The notes beneath the pieces were generated by a model that did no database searches, was not told where the DNA came from, and saw only the letters and a program-made list of their open reading frames with translations. Positions 9,817 through 18,745 of a stretch of DNA of 64,000 nucleotides are shown one piece after another (within the stretch, counting starts at the first letter, position 1; each line of letters starts with the position of its first letter). The translations under genes and the position numbers were made by a program. The stretch is taken from contig BNBP01000020.1 in the NCBI GenBank assembly GCA_014656015.1, positions 1-64,000 on the forward strand. The letters are read 5' to 3'. Origin of the DNA: Streptomyces griseoaurantiacus (GTDB lineage: Bacteria > Actinomycetota > Actinomycetes > Streptomycetales > Streptomycetaceae).

Positions 9817-12378
9817 ATGGCACGCGGCAAGCTCCGGATATACCTCGGCGTCGCACCCGGCGTCGGCAAGACCTACGCGATGCTCTCCGAGGCGCACCGC
9901 CGCATCGAGCGGGGCACGGACTGCGTGGTCGCCTTCGTCGAGCACCACCACCGGCCGCGCACCGAGGTGATGCTGCACGGCCTGGAACAGGTCCCGCGCA
10001 AGGAACTGGAGTACCGCGGCGCCGTCTTCACGGAGATGGACGTGGACGCGGTGCTGGCACGCCATCCGCAGGTTGCCCTGGTCGACGAGCTGCCCCACAC
10101 CAACATCCCTGGCTCGCGCAACGCCAAGCGCTGGCAGGACGTCGAAGAGCTGCTCGCCGCCGGTATCGACGCCATAGCGACCGTCAACATCCAGCACCTG
10201 GAGTCGCTCGGCGACGTCGTCGAGTCGATAACGGGCGTACGGCAGCAGGAGACGGTGCCGGACGAGGTCGTGCGGCGGGCGGACCAGATCGAGCTGGTCG
10301 ACATGTCACCGCCGGCCCTGAGACGGCGCATGGCGCACGGCAACATCTACAAGCCCGACAAGGTCGACGCGGCGCTGTCGAACTACTTCCGCCCCGGCAA
10401 CCTGACCGCCCTGCGGGAGCTGGCGCTGCTATGGGTGGCCGATCGGGTCGACGAGTACCTGACCGAGTACCGCAGCGAACACCGGGTGTCGAAGATCTGG
10501 GGCTCGCGTGAGCGGATCGTGGTCGGCTTGACCGGCGGTCCCGAGGGAGGGACGCTGATCCGCCGTGCCGCCCGGCTCGCGGAGAAGGGCGCCGGCGGTG
10601 AAGTGATGACCGTCCACATCGCCGGCAGCGACGGGCTGACCTCGGCCTCGCCCCAGGAACTGGCCGTCCAGCGCGCCCTGGTCGAGGACCTGGGCGGCAC
10701 CTTCCACCACGTCGTCGGCGACGACGTCTCCTCGGCTCTCCTGGAGTTCGCTCGCGGGGTCAACGCCACCCAGATCGTGCTGGGCGTGTCCCGGCGCAAG
10801 AGCTGGCAGTACGTCATCGGGCCGGGCGTCGGCGCCACGGTTGCCCGGGACTCGGGGCCTGATCTCGACGTGCACTTGATCACCCACGACGAAGCGGGCA
10901 AGGGCCGCGGGCTGCCCGTCGTCGCCAGGGGGGCGCGGCTCGGGCGCTCCCGGATCATGTGGGGCTGGCTGGCCGGCGTGGTCGGCCCGGCGCTGCTGAC
11001 GCTGCTGCTGACCAACATCGACGCGGGTCTCGGCCTCACCAACGACATGCTGCTGTTCCTGACGCTGACAGTGGCCGCCGCCCTGCTCGGCGGGCTGTTC
11101 CCGGCGCTGGCATCGGCCGCGTTCGGGTCGATGCTGCTGAACTGGTATTTCACCCAGCCGGTGCATCGCATCACGATCGCCGACCCGAAGAACATCCTTG
11201 CCCTCGGGATCTTCGTGGCGGTGGCGGTCTCGGTCGCGTCGGTGGTGGACTTGGCAGCCAGACGTACCCACCAGGCGGCCCGGCTGCGGGCTGAGTCGGA
11301 GATCCTTTCGTTCCTGGCGGGGAGCGTCCTGCGCGGTGAGACCAGCCTCGAGGCACTCCTGGAGCGGGTGCGGGAGACCTTCGCCATGGAATCGGTAGCC
11401 CTGCTGGAGCGCGAGAGCGACGTCGACCCCTGGACGTGCGCGGGCCGCGTCGGCCTGAGTCGCGTGGTCAACCGCCCGGAGGACGCGGACGTGGACATGC
11501 CGGTCGGCGACCACATGGCGCTCGCCCTGTCCGGACGTGTTCTGCCCGCCGAGGACCGCCGGGTGCTCGCCGCGTTCGCCGCCCAGGCCGTCGTGGTCCT
11601 GGACCGCCAGCGCCTGCAGTCCAAGGCCGACCAGGCCAAAGAACTGGCCGAGGGCAACCGCATCCGCACCGCCCTGCTGGCCGCCGCCAGCCACGACCTG
11701 CGCACCCCTCTAGCCGGCATCAAGGCATCGGTCACCTCCCTGCGCTCCGACGACGTGGAATGGTCCGAGCAGGACCGGGCCGAACTCCTCGAGGCGATCG
11801 AGGAGGGCGCCGATCGCCTCGACCACCTGGTCGGCAACCTCCTCGACATGTCCCGCCTGCAGACCGGCACCGTCAATCCGCTCATCCGCGAGGTGGACCT
11901 GGACGAGGTCATCCCCATGGCCCTGGGCGGCATCCCCGACCCCGAAATGACCGTTGCCCTGGACATCCCCGAGACCCTGCCCATGGTGGCCGTCGACAAG
12001 GGGCTGCTGGAGCGGGCGGTCGCCAACGTCGTCGAGAACGCCGTGAAGTACAGCGCCGCCGACGAGCCGGTCCTGGTCTTGGCCAGCGCTCACGCCGACC
12101 GCGTGGAGGCACGTGTCGTGGACCGCGGCCCCGGCGTCCCCGACGAGGCGAAGGACCGTATCTTCGAACCCTTCCAGCGCTACGGCGACGCCCCGCGAGG
12201 CGCCGGAGTCGGTCTCGGTCTCGCGGTCGCCCGCGGCTTTGCCGCGGCCATGGGCGGCACCCTTGACGCCGAGGACACACCAGGTGGCGGCCTCACCATG
12301 GTCCTCACCCTGCCTACGGCGCCGAGTCGCCGCGCACCTGAGTCCGGTCTCTCAGCCACGGCGACGTTCTGGGGATGA
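9817..12378 (+). CDS. kdpD: Osmosensitive K+ channel sensor histidine kinase KdpD
   Basis: 853 residues, complete. Order: KdpD domain with Walker A GVAPGVGKTYAML (residues 11-23), a universal-stress-like domain (about 235-360), four membrane helices (about 385-480, including LTLLLTNIDAGLGLTNDMLL), a GAF-like region, then the HisKA domain with AASHDLRTPL (His about 626) and the ATPase domain with VVENAVKY, DRGPGVPDEAKDRIFEPFQR and GVGLGLAVARG. KdpD normally phosphorylates KdpE in response to low K+ or turgor. Here its cognate KdpE, immediately upstream, is a pseudogene, so KdpD is probably orphaned or signals to another regulator. Confidence 0.95.
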   Translation: MARGKLRIYLGVAPGVGKTYAMLSEAHRRIERGTDCVVAFVEHHHRPRTEVMLHGLEQVPRKELEYRGAVFTEMDVDAVLARHPQVALVDELPHTNIPGSRNAKRWQDVEELLAAGIDAIATVNIQHLESLGDVVESITGVRQQETVPDEVVRRADQIELVDMSPPALRRRMAHGNIYKPDKVDAALSNYFRPGNLTALRELALLWVADRVDEYLTEYRSEHRVSKIWGSRERIVVGLTGGPEGGTLIRRAARLAEKGAGGEVMTVHIAGSDGLTSASPQELAVQRALVEDLGGTFHHVVGDDVSSALLEFARGVNATQIVLGVSRRKSWQYVIGPGVGATVARDSGPDLDVHLITHDEAGKGRGLPVVARGARLGRSRIMWGWLAGVVGPALLTLLLTNIDAGLGLTNDMLLFLTLTVAAALLGGLFPALASAAFGSMLLNWYFTQPVHRITIADPKNILALGIFVAVAVSVASVVDLAARRTHQAARLRAESEILSFLAGSVLRGETSLEALLERVRETFAMESVALLERESDVDPWTCAGRVGLSRVVNRPEDADVDMPVGDHMALALSGRVLPAEDRRVLAAFAAQAVVVLDRQRLQSKADQAKELAEGNRIRTALLAAASHDLRTPLAGIKASVTSLRSDDVEWSEQDRAELLEAIEEGADRLDHLVGNLLDMSRLQTGTVNPLIREVDLDEVIPMALGGIPDPEMTVALDIPETLPMVAVDKGLLERAVANVVENAVKYSAADEPVLVLASAHADRVEARVVDRGPGVPDEAKDRIFEPFQRYGDAPRGAGVGLGLAVARGFAAAMGGTLDAEDTPGGGLTMVLTLPTAPSRRAPESGLSATATFWG

Positions 12379-12597
12379 AGCGCGCCGAGGAAGCATCAAC
12401 AGGCCGGCCCGTGGCCATACTTGACCCTGCGGGGGATCTCCCGTGGTGACTTGACGCGGGGGATGCGACGTGGGCGGCGCCAACAGGGGCTGGGAAAGGT
12501 CGAGGTAAGGCTCCGGCGAGCGCCACGTACGTGCCGAAATCAACGAGTCGACCTCGGCTTCCAACCTCCCGAACCCGCTCGCCAGAAGCCGCCCATC

Positions 12598-12891
12598 TGT
12601 CCCGACAACGTCGCCTTCGATCCGCACGGCAACCCGTGGATCGCCACCGACGGCAACACTCGAACGGCCTGTTCGCCGTCCCTGTCAAGGGGCTCACAAC
12701 GCGGCCACGTCAAGCAGTCCCTCACCGTACCCAAGGGCGCCGAGACCTGCGGCCCGATCCTCACGGAGGCCCGCGTCCCGGTCGCCGCGCAGCACCCGGG
12801 CAAGCTGACCGGCGCGACCGCGGAGAAGCTGGCCTCCGCTTGGCGCGACGGGCCGGGCAGCATTCCGCGGCCGTCGGTCGTGACGGTGTGG
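12598..12891 (+). pseudogene. C-terminal remnant of a PhoX/DUF839-type phosphatase
   Basis: The frame reads CPDNVAFDPHGNPWIATDGN, then RGHVKQSLTVPKGAETCGPI and, near the end, GPGSIPRPSVVTVW. This pattern is typical of the end of secreted PhoX-like (DUF839) alkaline phosphatases. The loop expected after ATDGN is scrambled, the VFVAVQHPG-like segment is eroded to VPVAAQHPG, and no N-terminal domain is present upstream. It is a decayed fragment. Confidence 0.65.
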
Positions 12892-13241
12892 ACGGGCCTG
12901 TCGCTGGCCAAAGGGACAAAAGCTAGTCGACGCCGGGTGCGTTCTGACGGGGCCTGCGGCTGCCGGCCGTGGAACAGGTCGTAGTGCCTTCGCCAGTACT
13001 GGTGAAGTGACACTCGTGGGCCGCCTGCTCTCCTCCTGCAGTGCAGGTCAGCTGATCCTGACCGGCCGTGAATTCCTGGATGCTCCTTGCGCACCGGCAG
13101 GATGCGGTTGGCTCACACTCGCCACAACAGGTCGGCGCAGGTGGCGGTGAAGGCCGGCCACAGCCGGGAATGTGGGCACGGCGGACCAGCGGAGGATGGC
13201 CAGGAGCGTTGAACGCGGCACAGCCGGTGGCGAGGGCGCGG

Positions 13242-13480
13242 GTGATCCGCCGCACCGTCTGCACGACGAATGCGATCGAGTCGGTCGACGCGCGCATCCG
13301 CCGGGCGGTCGAGGCCGGCGGGCACCATTTCCCATGAGCAGGCCCCTTGACGTGCGTCTACACGGCGATCATGTCCTCGATCCCACCGGCAAGGGCCAGG
13401 CCCGCTGGACCATGCGCTGGAGGACCGGCTGAACTTTCGACATCACCTCCGACGGCCCCCTCTCCGCAGCCGGTCAGTAT
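13242..13480 (+). pseudogene. C-terminal remnant of an IS256 (mutator-type) transposase
   Basis: The segment VIRRTVCTTNAIESVDARIR followed by RAVEAGGHHFP matches the C-terminal signature of mutator-type transposases. Downstream pieces continue in other frames: CVYTAIMS, TGKGQARWTMRW and TFDITSDGPLSAAGQY. At least two frameshifts break the match, and the catalytic N-terminal two thirds are missing. Confidence 0.7.
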
Positions 13481-14217
13481 CTCAGCCCAGCCCAGTTACA
13501 CCGCTCGTTTACCCCCCAGGGCCTGCAGCAGGTGTTCAGGACGGCTGGTGCCTCGGCCTCGCCGCCGATCCTCCGCAGGGCGGCGACGGCGGCAGGCCGT
13601 ACGTGTACGTCGGGTCATTCGGGCGCTGCCTGCGGGGCTTGGGCCAATTCTGGCCAGTTCGCTGAAAGGCGTATCAGGAAGCCGGGAAAGGCCCGGTATG
13701 GAGATCAAGTCGCGCGAGCAGTTGCAGGCCGTCGAAGAACGGACGCTGCACTTCACTACCAGGGGCCTGACGGCCACGCGGAACCGCTCGACGCAGAGGA
13801 CCGGGGGCTGCCCATCCGGATCTCGGAACCTTTCACGATCCGGCACTGCTCGTAGAGGGCCGAGTAGCCGGCCATGGTGACCTGGTGTTCCCGGCTCCGG
13901 CGGTCGTGCACGTCGAAGGCGCGTTCCTTGAGGACGCGACCGGTCTCATGTTCGAGCAGGCCCTTCGGAACCACTACATGGCTCATTACCACGGCCACAT
14001 GCGTGCAAAGCCTCAGCGGATTTCAGCCGACGATCGTCCGCTGTCGGAACTGGGTGCTGTGCCGCCAGCATTTCACCCGCGTCGTGGAGCCGGCCCCGAG
14101 GGAGCGGCGCAGCATGGCCGCGCACGGCTCTTACCATTTGAACTCCCCGGTGGAAGTCGCCCGCACCCTGTCCGGTCTCGTCGATTTCATCAACCACACG
14201 CCCGACGCCAGCTGGTC
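13481..14217. other. Degenerate region, no gene identified
   Basis: Several ORFs of 80-200 codons exist, but their translations change character every few dozen codons, as expected for eroded coding DNA. Short plausible stretches (for example GAFLEDATGLMFEQALRNHY near 13915 on the plus strand) do not join into a recognisable protein. It lies between two transposase remnants. Confidence 0.4.
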
Positions 14218-14390
14218 TTCGTCGACCGGCTGGTCGCCACGCTGATCTGGCTGCGGCACGACCTGCCGCATTCTGTTCTCGGCCGGCTCTGCAACGGCGA
14301 CCTTCTCACCGCGACCCGGACGATCGGGGAGATACGTGTACTGATCGCCGAGCGGGGGCGTGCGGACCCTGGGGATGCGCTCACCTCTCC
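14218..14390 (+). pseudogene. Helix-turn-helix fragment of an IS5-type transposase
   Basis: The frame reads FVDRLVATLIWLRHDLPHSV, then LGRLCNGDLLTATRTIGEIR and VLIAERGRA. It resembles the N-terminal DNA-binding part of IS5-type transposases. The frame continues to 14502, but the catalytic core does not follow, so this is a remnant. Confidence 0.6.
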
Positions 14391-14498
14391 GTTGGCGCAC
14401 GTACGCCATCATTTCGACCACCTTCGAACGGCTGGTGGGCCCGGCCCCACGTCTGTAGCGTCCTCGATGGCTCAAGGCCTGAACGAAAGGAAACACCC

Positions 14499-14795
14499 GT
14501 GAGGAAAAACGTCGTACGCCGCTCTCTGGTCGGCCTGTTGACCGCAGGCGGTCTCATTCTGGCGGTCGCCGGCCCGAGCGCGGCACAAACCTCTGCGCAG
14601 CACGCTTCCTCTGTCACAACCCAGGTGAAACAGATACCGGCGTCCCCTGCCGCCGACTGGCAATGGTACGGCGACTACGACTCGCAATGGGAGTGCGAAG
14701 CCATCGGTGGCACGGCTGTCATCTGGTGGGGATATTCTCAGTACTCCTGCAACTACTTCGACGGATCCGGCAAGTGGCAACTGTACGTCGCCTGA
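14499..14795 (+). CDS. Small secreted protein
   Basis: 98 residues with a GTG start; GAAAGGAAA lies 7 bases upstream as ribosome binding site. Residues 1-30 form a classical signal peptide: basic RKNVVRR, a hydrophobic core SLVGLLTAGGLILAVAG, and a likely cleavage after PSAA. The mature part is about 68 residues, rich in Trp and Tyr, with two cysteines (WECEAIGG and YSCNYFDG) that could form one disulfide. I do not recognise a family. A GC-rich hairpin follows 15 bases after the stop, so it is probably a single-gene transcript. Confidence 0.7.
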   Translation: MRKNVVRRSLVGLLTAGGLILAVAGPSAAQTSAQHASSVTTQVKQIPASPAADWQWYGDYDSQWECEAIGGTAVIWWGYSQYSCNYFDGSGKWQLYVA

Positions 14796-14810
14796 CCAGA
14801 GAGCGCTGAA

Positions 14811-14839
14811 TCCCGCTCCGGCAGGATGCCGGGGCGGGA
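14811..14839 (+). terminator. Hairpin terminator after the small secreted protein gene
   Basis: Left arm TCCCGCTCCGGC (14811-14822), loop AGGAT, right arm GCCGGGGCGGGA (14828-14839): a 12-bp stem with a single G-T type pair, 15 bases after the stop codon. No clear T-run, as usual in high-GC actinomycetes. Confidence 0.6.
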
Positions 14840-15413
14840 CTGCGTTCAAACGGGAATTGGGGGAGTCGCCGCAGTGTCAACGGTAGCGGATGCGCGACGA
14901 GGCAGCGGCCCGAGTCAAGCCCTCACGGAGTGGCGCCCGCCCAGTGCCTGACGCGTTGTGACTGCTCAAGCAGACCAGGTCTGTGGTCAGGCCCTGACCC
15001 GGAACAGAGTCAGGACTGACCTCGCGCTTTCATGAGGTGAGCTGTCCGCGCTGTACAGCACGTGCTCGCGGCGTTGTACCCGGGGGCAGTCCGCGTCGGC
15101 GAGGTGCCCTCCGCGGTCAGTGACACGGCCGCGTGGACGATCGCGGCGCAAGAATTGCCTCGGCCGACAACCGCCTGGTCCGCGAGGTAGGTAGCGACTG
15201 TGCCTGTCATGCTGGGGGACGCTTCCTGACCGAATCTGGCGGCTCGGCCCGTATCGTTGGCTGGGGGTTGCCCGGCAGCCAGCAGGCCGGTGCGGCCAGG
15301 TGCGCCGCCGGTTGTGCACGCGAATCATGCCGCTTGGAGTAGTGCGGTTCCGGGGCTGTGCGTGGACCGGTGGCTGACCGGACCGGGAGGTGCCGTGGCT
15401 TCGGCGTGCCGCG
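14840..15413. other. Intergenic stretch without a recognisable gene
   Basis: About 570 bases between the secreted-protein terminator and the bL32 gene. ORFs of 60-110 codons exist on both strands but overlap each other and show no recognisable motif or ribosome binding site. Confidence 0.4.
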
Positions 15414-15584
15414 TCAGTCCTGCGGACGGAGGAGACCGCGCTCGTAGGCCTTCCGCAGGTGCTGGGGCACCAGGTAGGAGCTCCCGTCGATGGTGACGGG
15501 GACGAGCGCCGAGGTGTTCGCGCGCCAGTGGGCGCGGCGGTGACGGGTGTTGCTGCGGGACATCTTGCGTTTGGGGACAGCCAT
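15414..15584 (-). CDS. rpmF: Ribosomal protein bL32, zinc-independent paralog
   Basis: 56 residues beginning MAVPKRKMSRSNTRHRRAHW, the bL32 signature. The usual bL32 carries four cysteines that bind zinc; this copy has none, so it is a zinc-independent paralog of the kind made when zinc is scarce. It is the last gene of a five-gene minus-strand operon (bL33, bL31, CobW, bS18, bL32) led by a Zur box, starting 38 bases after the bS18 stop. The start is fixed by the conserved N-terminus. Confidence 0.93.
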   Translation of the reverse strand: MAVPKRKMSRSNTRHRRAHWRANTSALVPVTIDGSSYLVPQHLRKAYERGLLRPQD

Positions 15585-15622
15585 GTCGGTCCTTTCGTGG
15601 GCGGTGGCCGGGGGTGGTGAGA

Positions 15623-15859
15623 TCAGCGGCTGGAGTAAGGGAGCAGGGCCATCTCCCGGGCGTTCTTGACGGCCGTCGCGATCTGTCGCTGCTGCTGCCG
15701 GTTGACCCGGGTGACGCGTCGGCTGCGGATCTTGCCGCGGTCGGAGATGAACTTCCGCAGCAGGTCGGTGTCCTTGTAGTCGATGTATGTGATGCCGGCG
15801 GCGTCGAGCGGGTTCGGCCGGTTCTTGCGGGCGAGGGCGGGCTTGGCGGGGCGGGGCAT
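15623..15859 (-). CDS. rpsR: Ribosomal protein bS18, zinc-independent paralog
   Basis: 78 residues: [20 protein letters not shown], then [20 protein letters not shown] and [20 protein letters not shown]. This is bS18, which sits on the small subunit platform next to bS6. There are no cysteines. It follows the CobW gene by 29 bases in the zinc-starvation operon. The internal ATG giving MPRPAKP was preferred over an upstream one at the end of the preceding gene because it matches the family start. Confidence 0.93.
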   Translation of the reverse strand: MPRPAKPALARKNRPNPLDAAGITYIDYKDTDLLRKFISDRGKIRSRRVTRVNRQQQRQIATAVKNAREMALLPYSSR

Positions 15860-15888
15860 GGGATTCCTCGATCGTTCGGTCGGGTGGG

Positions 15889-17040
15889 TCACGCGGCGGT
15901 GTCGAGCAGATGGTCGAAGCCGGTGGGCCGCGGCCAGGTCTCGGGTCCGGAGGCCAGCTCGTCATCCGTGAGCAGGCAGGAGTCCAGCAGTGAGAGCAAC
16001 CCCGCGCGGTCCAGGTCGGGAGACGTGAAGACGAGGTGCTGGCAGCGGTCACCGTGCTCGGGGTGCCAGTCGAGGGCAGCCGCGGTGCGGCGCTCCGCCG
16101 GCATCATCTCCCAGGCGGCGTCCGGCAGAGAGGCCATCCACGGGCCGGCGTTCTCCACGCACAGGGCGCCCCCGGCTGCGTCCCAGGCGAGCAGGCTGTC
16201 CGGCCGGTCCGCCAGCCAGAACCGCCCCCGGCTGCGGGCCGCTGCACAGCACAGGTCCTCCAGCGCCTCGAAGAGGCGTCCTGCGTGGAAGGGGCGCCGA
16301 CGCTGCCAGACGAGAGTGCTGACCCCCTCCTCGTCACAGTCGTGCGGCAGGCGGGCGCAGGCGGGATGCTGGGCGGCGGCGGCCGCGACCACGTCGAAGC
16401 CGGCGACCGCGGACGCCGCCAACCGACCGTCCGTGACCCGTACCTGACGCGCGACCGGGTTCAACTGCCGCAGCAGCGCGAGATCGTCGAGTCCGGTCTC
16501 GGCGCTGTCGGACACAACGAGGACCGGGGCGTACTCCAACTGCCGCGCGAAGGCGTCGCCCACAGTGCGCTGGTCCGTGGGAGCCGCGGCGAGCCCGGCC
16601 TCCGCCAGGTCGTCGCCGTTGGACAGGCAGGGCAGGACGAGCGCGGGATCCACGGCGGTGAGCACGTTGGTGAGCCGGAAGGCGCCGTCGCCGTGGGAGG
16701 CGATGACCTCGGCCATGCCGCGGGGCTCCACGGAGTCCCACAGGTCCACGACCGCGAGGCGGGTGAGGCCGGCGTCGGCCAGCCGCTCGAGTTCGGGTAC
16801 GAGGTCCTCGCGCAGGGCGCAGCAGGCACAGCCGTTGACCAGGGAAGTCTCGTCCCAGGACGTGGTGCCCGTGGCGTCGCGGATGCTGCGGCGCACCGTG
16901 CCGGCCGGGCCGGTGGACAGGTCGTGGTGCAGGGCGATGCTGCCGGGCACCTCGCGCAGCAGCCGTGCGACCGTCTCGCGGCGGGCGTCGGCGTGCATGC
17001 CGCCGACGATCACCACGGGCATCGGTCCCTCGGGTGTCAT
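15889..17040 (-). CDS. CobW/ZNG1-type GTPase, putative zinc metallochaperone
   Basis: 383 residues. An atypical N-terminal nucleotide-binding region ([20 protein letters not shown]) replaces the canonical Walker A. The family's metal-binding CxCC motif is present in [20 protein letters not shown] (about residue 70), and the C-terminal CobW domain includes [20 protein letters not shown]. Zur-regulated members of this family deliver zinc to essential proteins when zinc is limiting. The ATG overlaps the stop of the bL31 gene (ATGA), giving tight coupling. The weak P-loop (no GKT) makes GTPase activity uncertain. Confidence 0.85.
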   Translation of the reverse strand: MTPEGPMPVVIVGGMHADARRETVARLLREVPGSIALHHDLSTGPAGTVRRSIRDATGTTSWDETSLVNGCACCALREDLVPELERLADAGLTRLAVVDLWDSVEPRGMAEVIASHGDGAFRLTNVLTAVDPALVLPCLSNGDDLAEAGLAAAPTDQRTVGDAFARQLEYAPVLVVSDSAETGLDDLALLRQLNPVARQVRVTDGRLAASAVAGFDVVAAAAAQHPACARLPHDCDEEGVSTLVWQRRRPFHAGRLFEALEDLCCAAARSRGRFWLADRPDSLLAWDAAGGALCVENAGPWMASLPDAAWEMMPAERRTAAALDWHPEHGDRCQHLVFTSPDLDRAGLLSLLDSCLLTDDELASGPETWPRPTGFDHLLDTAA

Positions 17041-17294
17041 CGTCGGCCTCCGTCCCGTCCGTAGCGGCGCTCGAAGCGCTCGACGCGGCCGGCGGTGTCC
17101 ACCACACGGGCCGTGCCCGTGTAGAAGGGGTGGCTCGCGGAGGAGATCTCGACGTCGACCACCGGGTAGGTGTGGCAGTCCTCCCACTCGATGGTCTTCT
17201 CGCTGGTCATCGTCGAGCGGGTCAGGATGGCGAAGTCGCCGGCCTTGTCGCGGAAGACGACGGGGCGGTAGGCGGGGTGGATTCCGGGTTTCAT
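17037..17294 (-). CDS. rpmE2: Ribosomal protein bL31 type B, zinc-independent
   Basis: 85 residues: [20 protein letters not shown], then [20 protein letters not shown] and [20 protein letters not shown]. This is the type B form of bL31, which lacks the CxxC zinc site of the housekeeping form and has a longer loop. It starts 43 bases after the bL33 stop and overlaps the CobW gene by 4 bases. Confidence 0.93.
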   Translation of the reverse strand: MKPGIHPAYRPVVFRDKAGDFAILTRSTMTSEKTIEWEDCHTYPVVDVEISSASHPFYTGTARVVDTAGRVERFERRYGRDGGRR

Positions 17295-17337
17295 GGGGTG
17301 TCCCTGGTTCGGAGTGCGGGCGGGCGGACCCGGTCGG

Positions 17338-17502
17338 TCAGCGTTCCTCGCGGAAGTCGACGTGGCGCCGGGCGAGGGGGTCGAACTTCCTGAGGACCAG
17401 TCGATCCGGGTTGTTCCGGCGGTTCTTGCGGGTCACGTACGTGTAGCCGGTGCCGGCGGTGGAGCGGAGCTTGACGATCGGGCGCAGTTCGTTGCGAGCC
17501 AT
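17338..17502 (-). CDS. rpmG: Ribosomal protein bL33, zinc-independent paralog
   Basis: 54 residues: [20 protein letters not shown], then [20 protein letters not shown]. This is bL33; the two CxxC zinc pairs of the housekeeping form are absent. It is the first gene of the minus-strand operon, and its start codon is only 17 bases from the Zur box, so repressor binding would block its promoter. Confidence 0.93.
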   Translation of the reverse strand: MARNELRPIVKLRSTAGTGYTYVTRKNRRNNPDRLVLRKFDPLARRHVDFREER

Positions 17503-17518
17503 GCGGGTAGCATACGAC

Positions 17519-17531
17519 AATGATTTCCATT
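17519..17531. promoter_or_regulatory. Zur box between divergent zinc-starvation operons
   Basis: AATGATTTCCATT, an imperfect palindrome matching the core of actinobacterial Zur sites (AATGA-centre-TCATT). It lies in the 64-bp gap between the bL33 start (17502) and the bL28 start (17567), where one bound repressor could control both directions. Zur is known to repress such ribosomal paralogs in Streptomyces. Confidence 0.75.
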
Positions 17532-17566
17532 ACCGGTACGCCGGTGGAGAGAAAGGCCGAACCCGT

Positions 17567-17803
17567 ATGTCCGCCCACTGTCAGCTGACCGGCGCCGAGC
17601 CGGTCTTCGGCAAGAAGATCTCCCATTCGCATCGGCGCACCTCGCGCCGGTTCGACCCGAACATCCAGAACAAGCGGTACTGGCTGCCCAGTGAGGGGCG
17701 TAACGTGCGTCTGCGCCTGAGCGCCCGAGCCATCAAGACCGTGGACGCGATCGGCATCGAGGCCGCTGTCGCCCGGATCCGAGCCCGTGGGGAGCGTGTC
17801 TGA
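17567..17803 (+). CDS. rpmB: Ribosomal protein bL28, zinc-independent paralog
   Basis: 78 residues: [20 protein letters not shown], then [20 protein letters not shown] and [17 protein letters not shown]. It is bL28 with a single cysteine (Cys5), so the CxxC pairs of the zinc form are lost. A GAGAGAAAGG stretch lies upstream of the ATG. It is divergent from bL33 across the Zur box and overlaps uS14 by one base (TGATG). Confidence 0.93.
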   Translation: MSAHCQLTGAEPVFGKKISHSHRRTSRRFDPNIQNKRYWLPSEGRNVRLRLSARAIKTVDAIGIEAAVARIRARGERV

Positions 17804-18108
17804 TGGCGAAGAAGAGCAAGATCGCGAAGAACGAGCAGCGGAAGCTGATCGTGGCCCGCTACGCGCGGCGGCGCGCCGAACTCAAGGCCGTCCTGGTCTC
17901 TCCGAGCACCACGGACGACGAGAAGGCAGCCGCGCGGGCCGAACTCCGCCGGCAGCCCAGGGACGCGAGTGCGACCCGCGTGCGCAACCGTGACAGCGTG
18001 GACGGCCGGCCGCGCGGCCACTTGCGTACGTTCGGCCTCTCCCGGGTCAACGTCCGTGCGCAGGCCCACGCCGGATACCTGCCGGGGGTGACGAAGTCCT
18101 CCTGGTGA
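17803..18108 (+). CDS. rpsN: Ribosomal protein uS14, zinc-independent paralog
   Basis: 101 residues, the long zinc-free form of uS14: [20 protein letters not shown], then [20 protein letters not shown] and [20 protein letters not shown], ending GVTKSSW. The housekeeping actinobacterial form is about 61 residues with a CxxC..CxxC zinc knuckle that is absent here. It is translationally coupled to bL28 by the TGATG overlap. Confidence 0.94.
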   Translation: MAKKSKIAKNEQRKLIVARYARRRAELKAVLVSPSTTDDEKAAARAELRRQPRDASATRVRNRDSVDGRPRGHLRTFGLSRVNVRAQAHAGYLPGVTKSSW

Positions 18109-18745
18109 CGGCCGGGCGGGGAGGGGGCGGCACGGTGTGACGCCCCCTTCCGGCCCTGCCTGTCTGCCGGCCGCGCCCAGGTCGATCGGGGCGAGCACCG
18201 GGACCGGGACAGCGCACCGCACACGCGGGGCGAGCCTGAGAACCTCATGCGGGACAACCATCCGTGGGGCGTCGAGCTACCGGATTCGGCCGGCCGCGAC
18301 GCGACCGCTGTCGATTCCGTGGAACTCGTGCACGGTGATCCCGCCGTAGCTGCCGTTCGGGGGGCACGGAGAGGGGTTCACCCCGGAGAGTGCCGGCGAG
18401 GGCGCCGCGTTCGGCCACCGGCCCGGTGCCGGCGAGGGCGCCGCCTACCGCCACCGGCCCGGCGGCGGCGACGGCGCCGTGACTGATCACGCACGCGTGG
18501 GCGAAGGCTTCGCGGCCACCATGTGCGGCTGCATGCCTGCGGCACCCGGCGGCCGGTGCCGAATGCAGGCGAGGCATGCGGCGGGACGCCGCCGGCAGCG
18601 GCCGGGGTGGCCGCGAAGTCGACCGGAGAGGCGCGAGGCGGCACGCAGCGTACGTCCGTTTCACGCACCGGGTGACCACGAGGCCGCCGTACCTCATGTG
18701 TGATGAACTGTGGCCCGGTTCCGAGACGTTGATCTCGTCTCCGAC
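18109..18745. other. Intergenic stretch with a 36-bp tandem repeat
   Basis: About 640 bases with no convincing gene. ORFs here are short and Arg/Ala-rich. The only structure seen is the tandem repeat at 18390-18480. Confidence 0.4.
18390..18480. repeat. 36-bp tandem repeat, about 2.5 copies
   Basis: Two adjacent 36-bp units start with GTGCCGGCGAGGGCGCCGC and end with CCACCGGCCCG (18390-18425 and 18426-18461); they differ at a few bases near the middle. A partial third copy follows to about 18480. The repeat keeps reading frame in all frames because 36 is a multiple of three, but no gene is recognised across it. Confidence 0.7.

Noticed and set aside
10383..12026. 547-codon minus-strand ORF across kdpD
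   Set aside because: Ser/Arg-rich antisense shadow of a protein with all kinase motifs intact.
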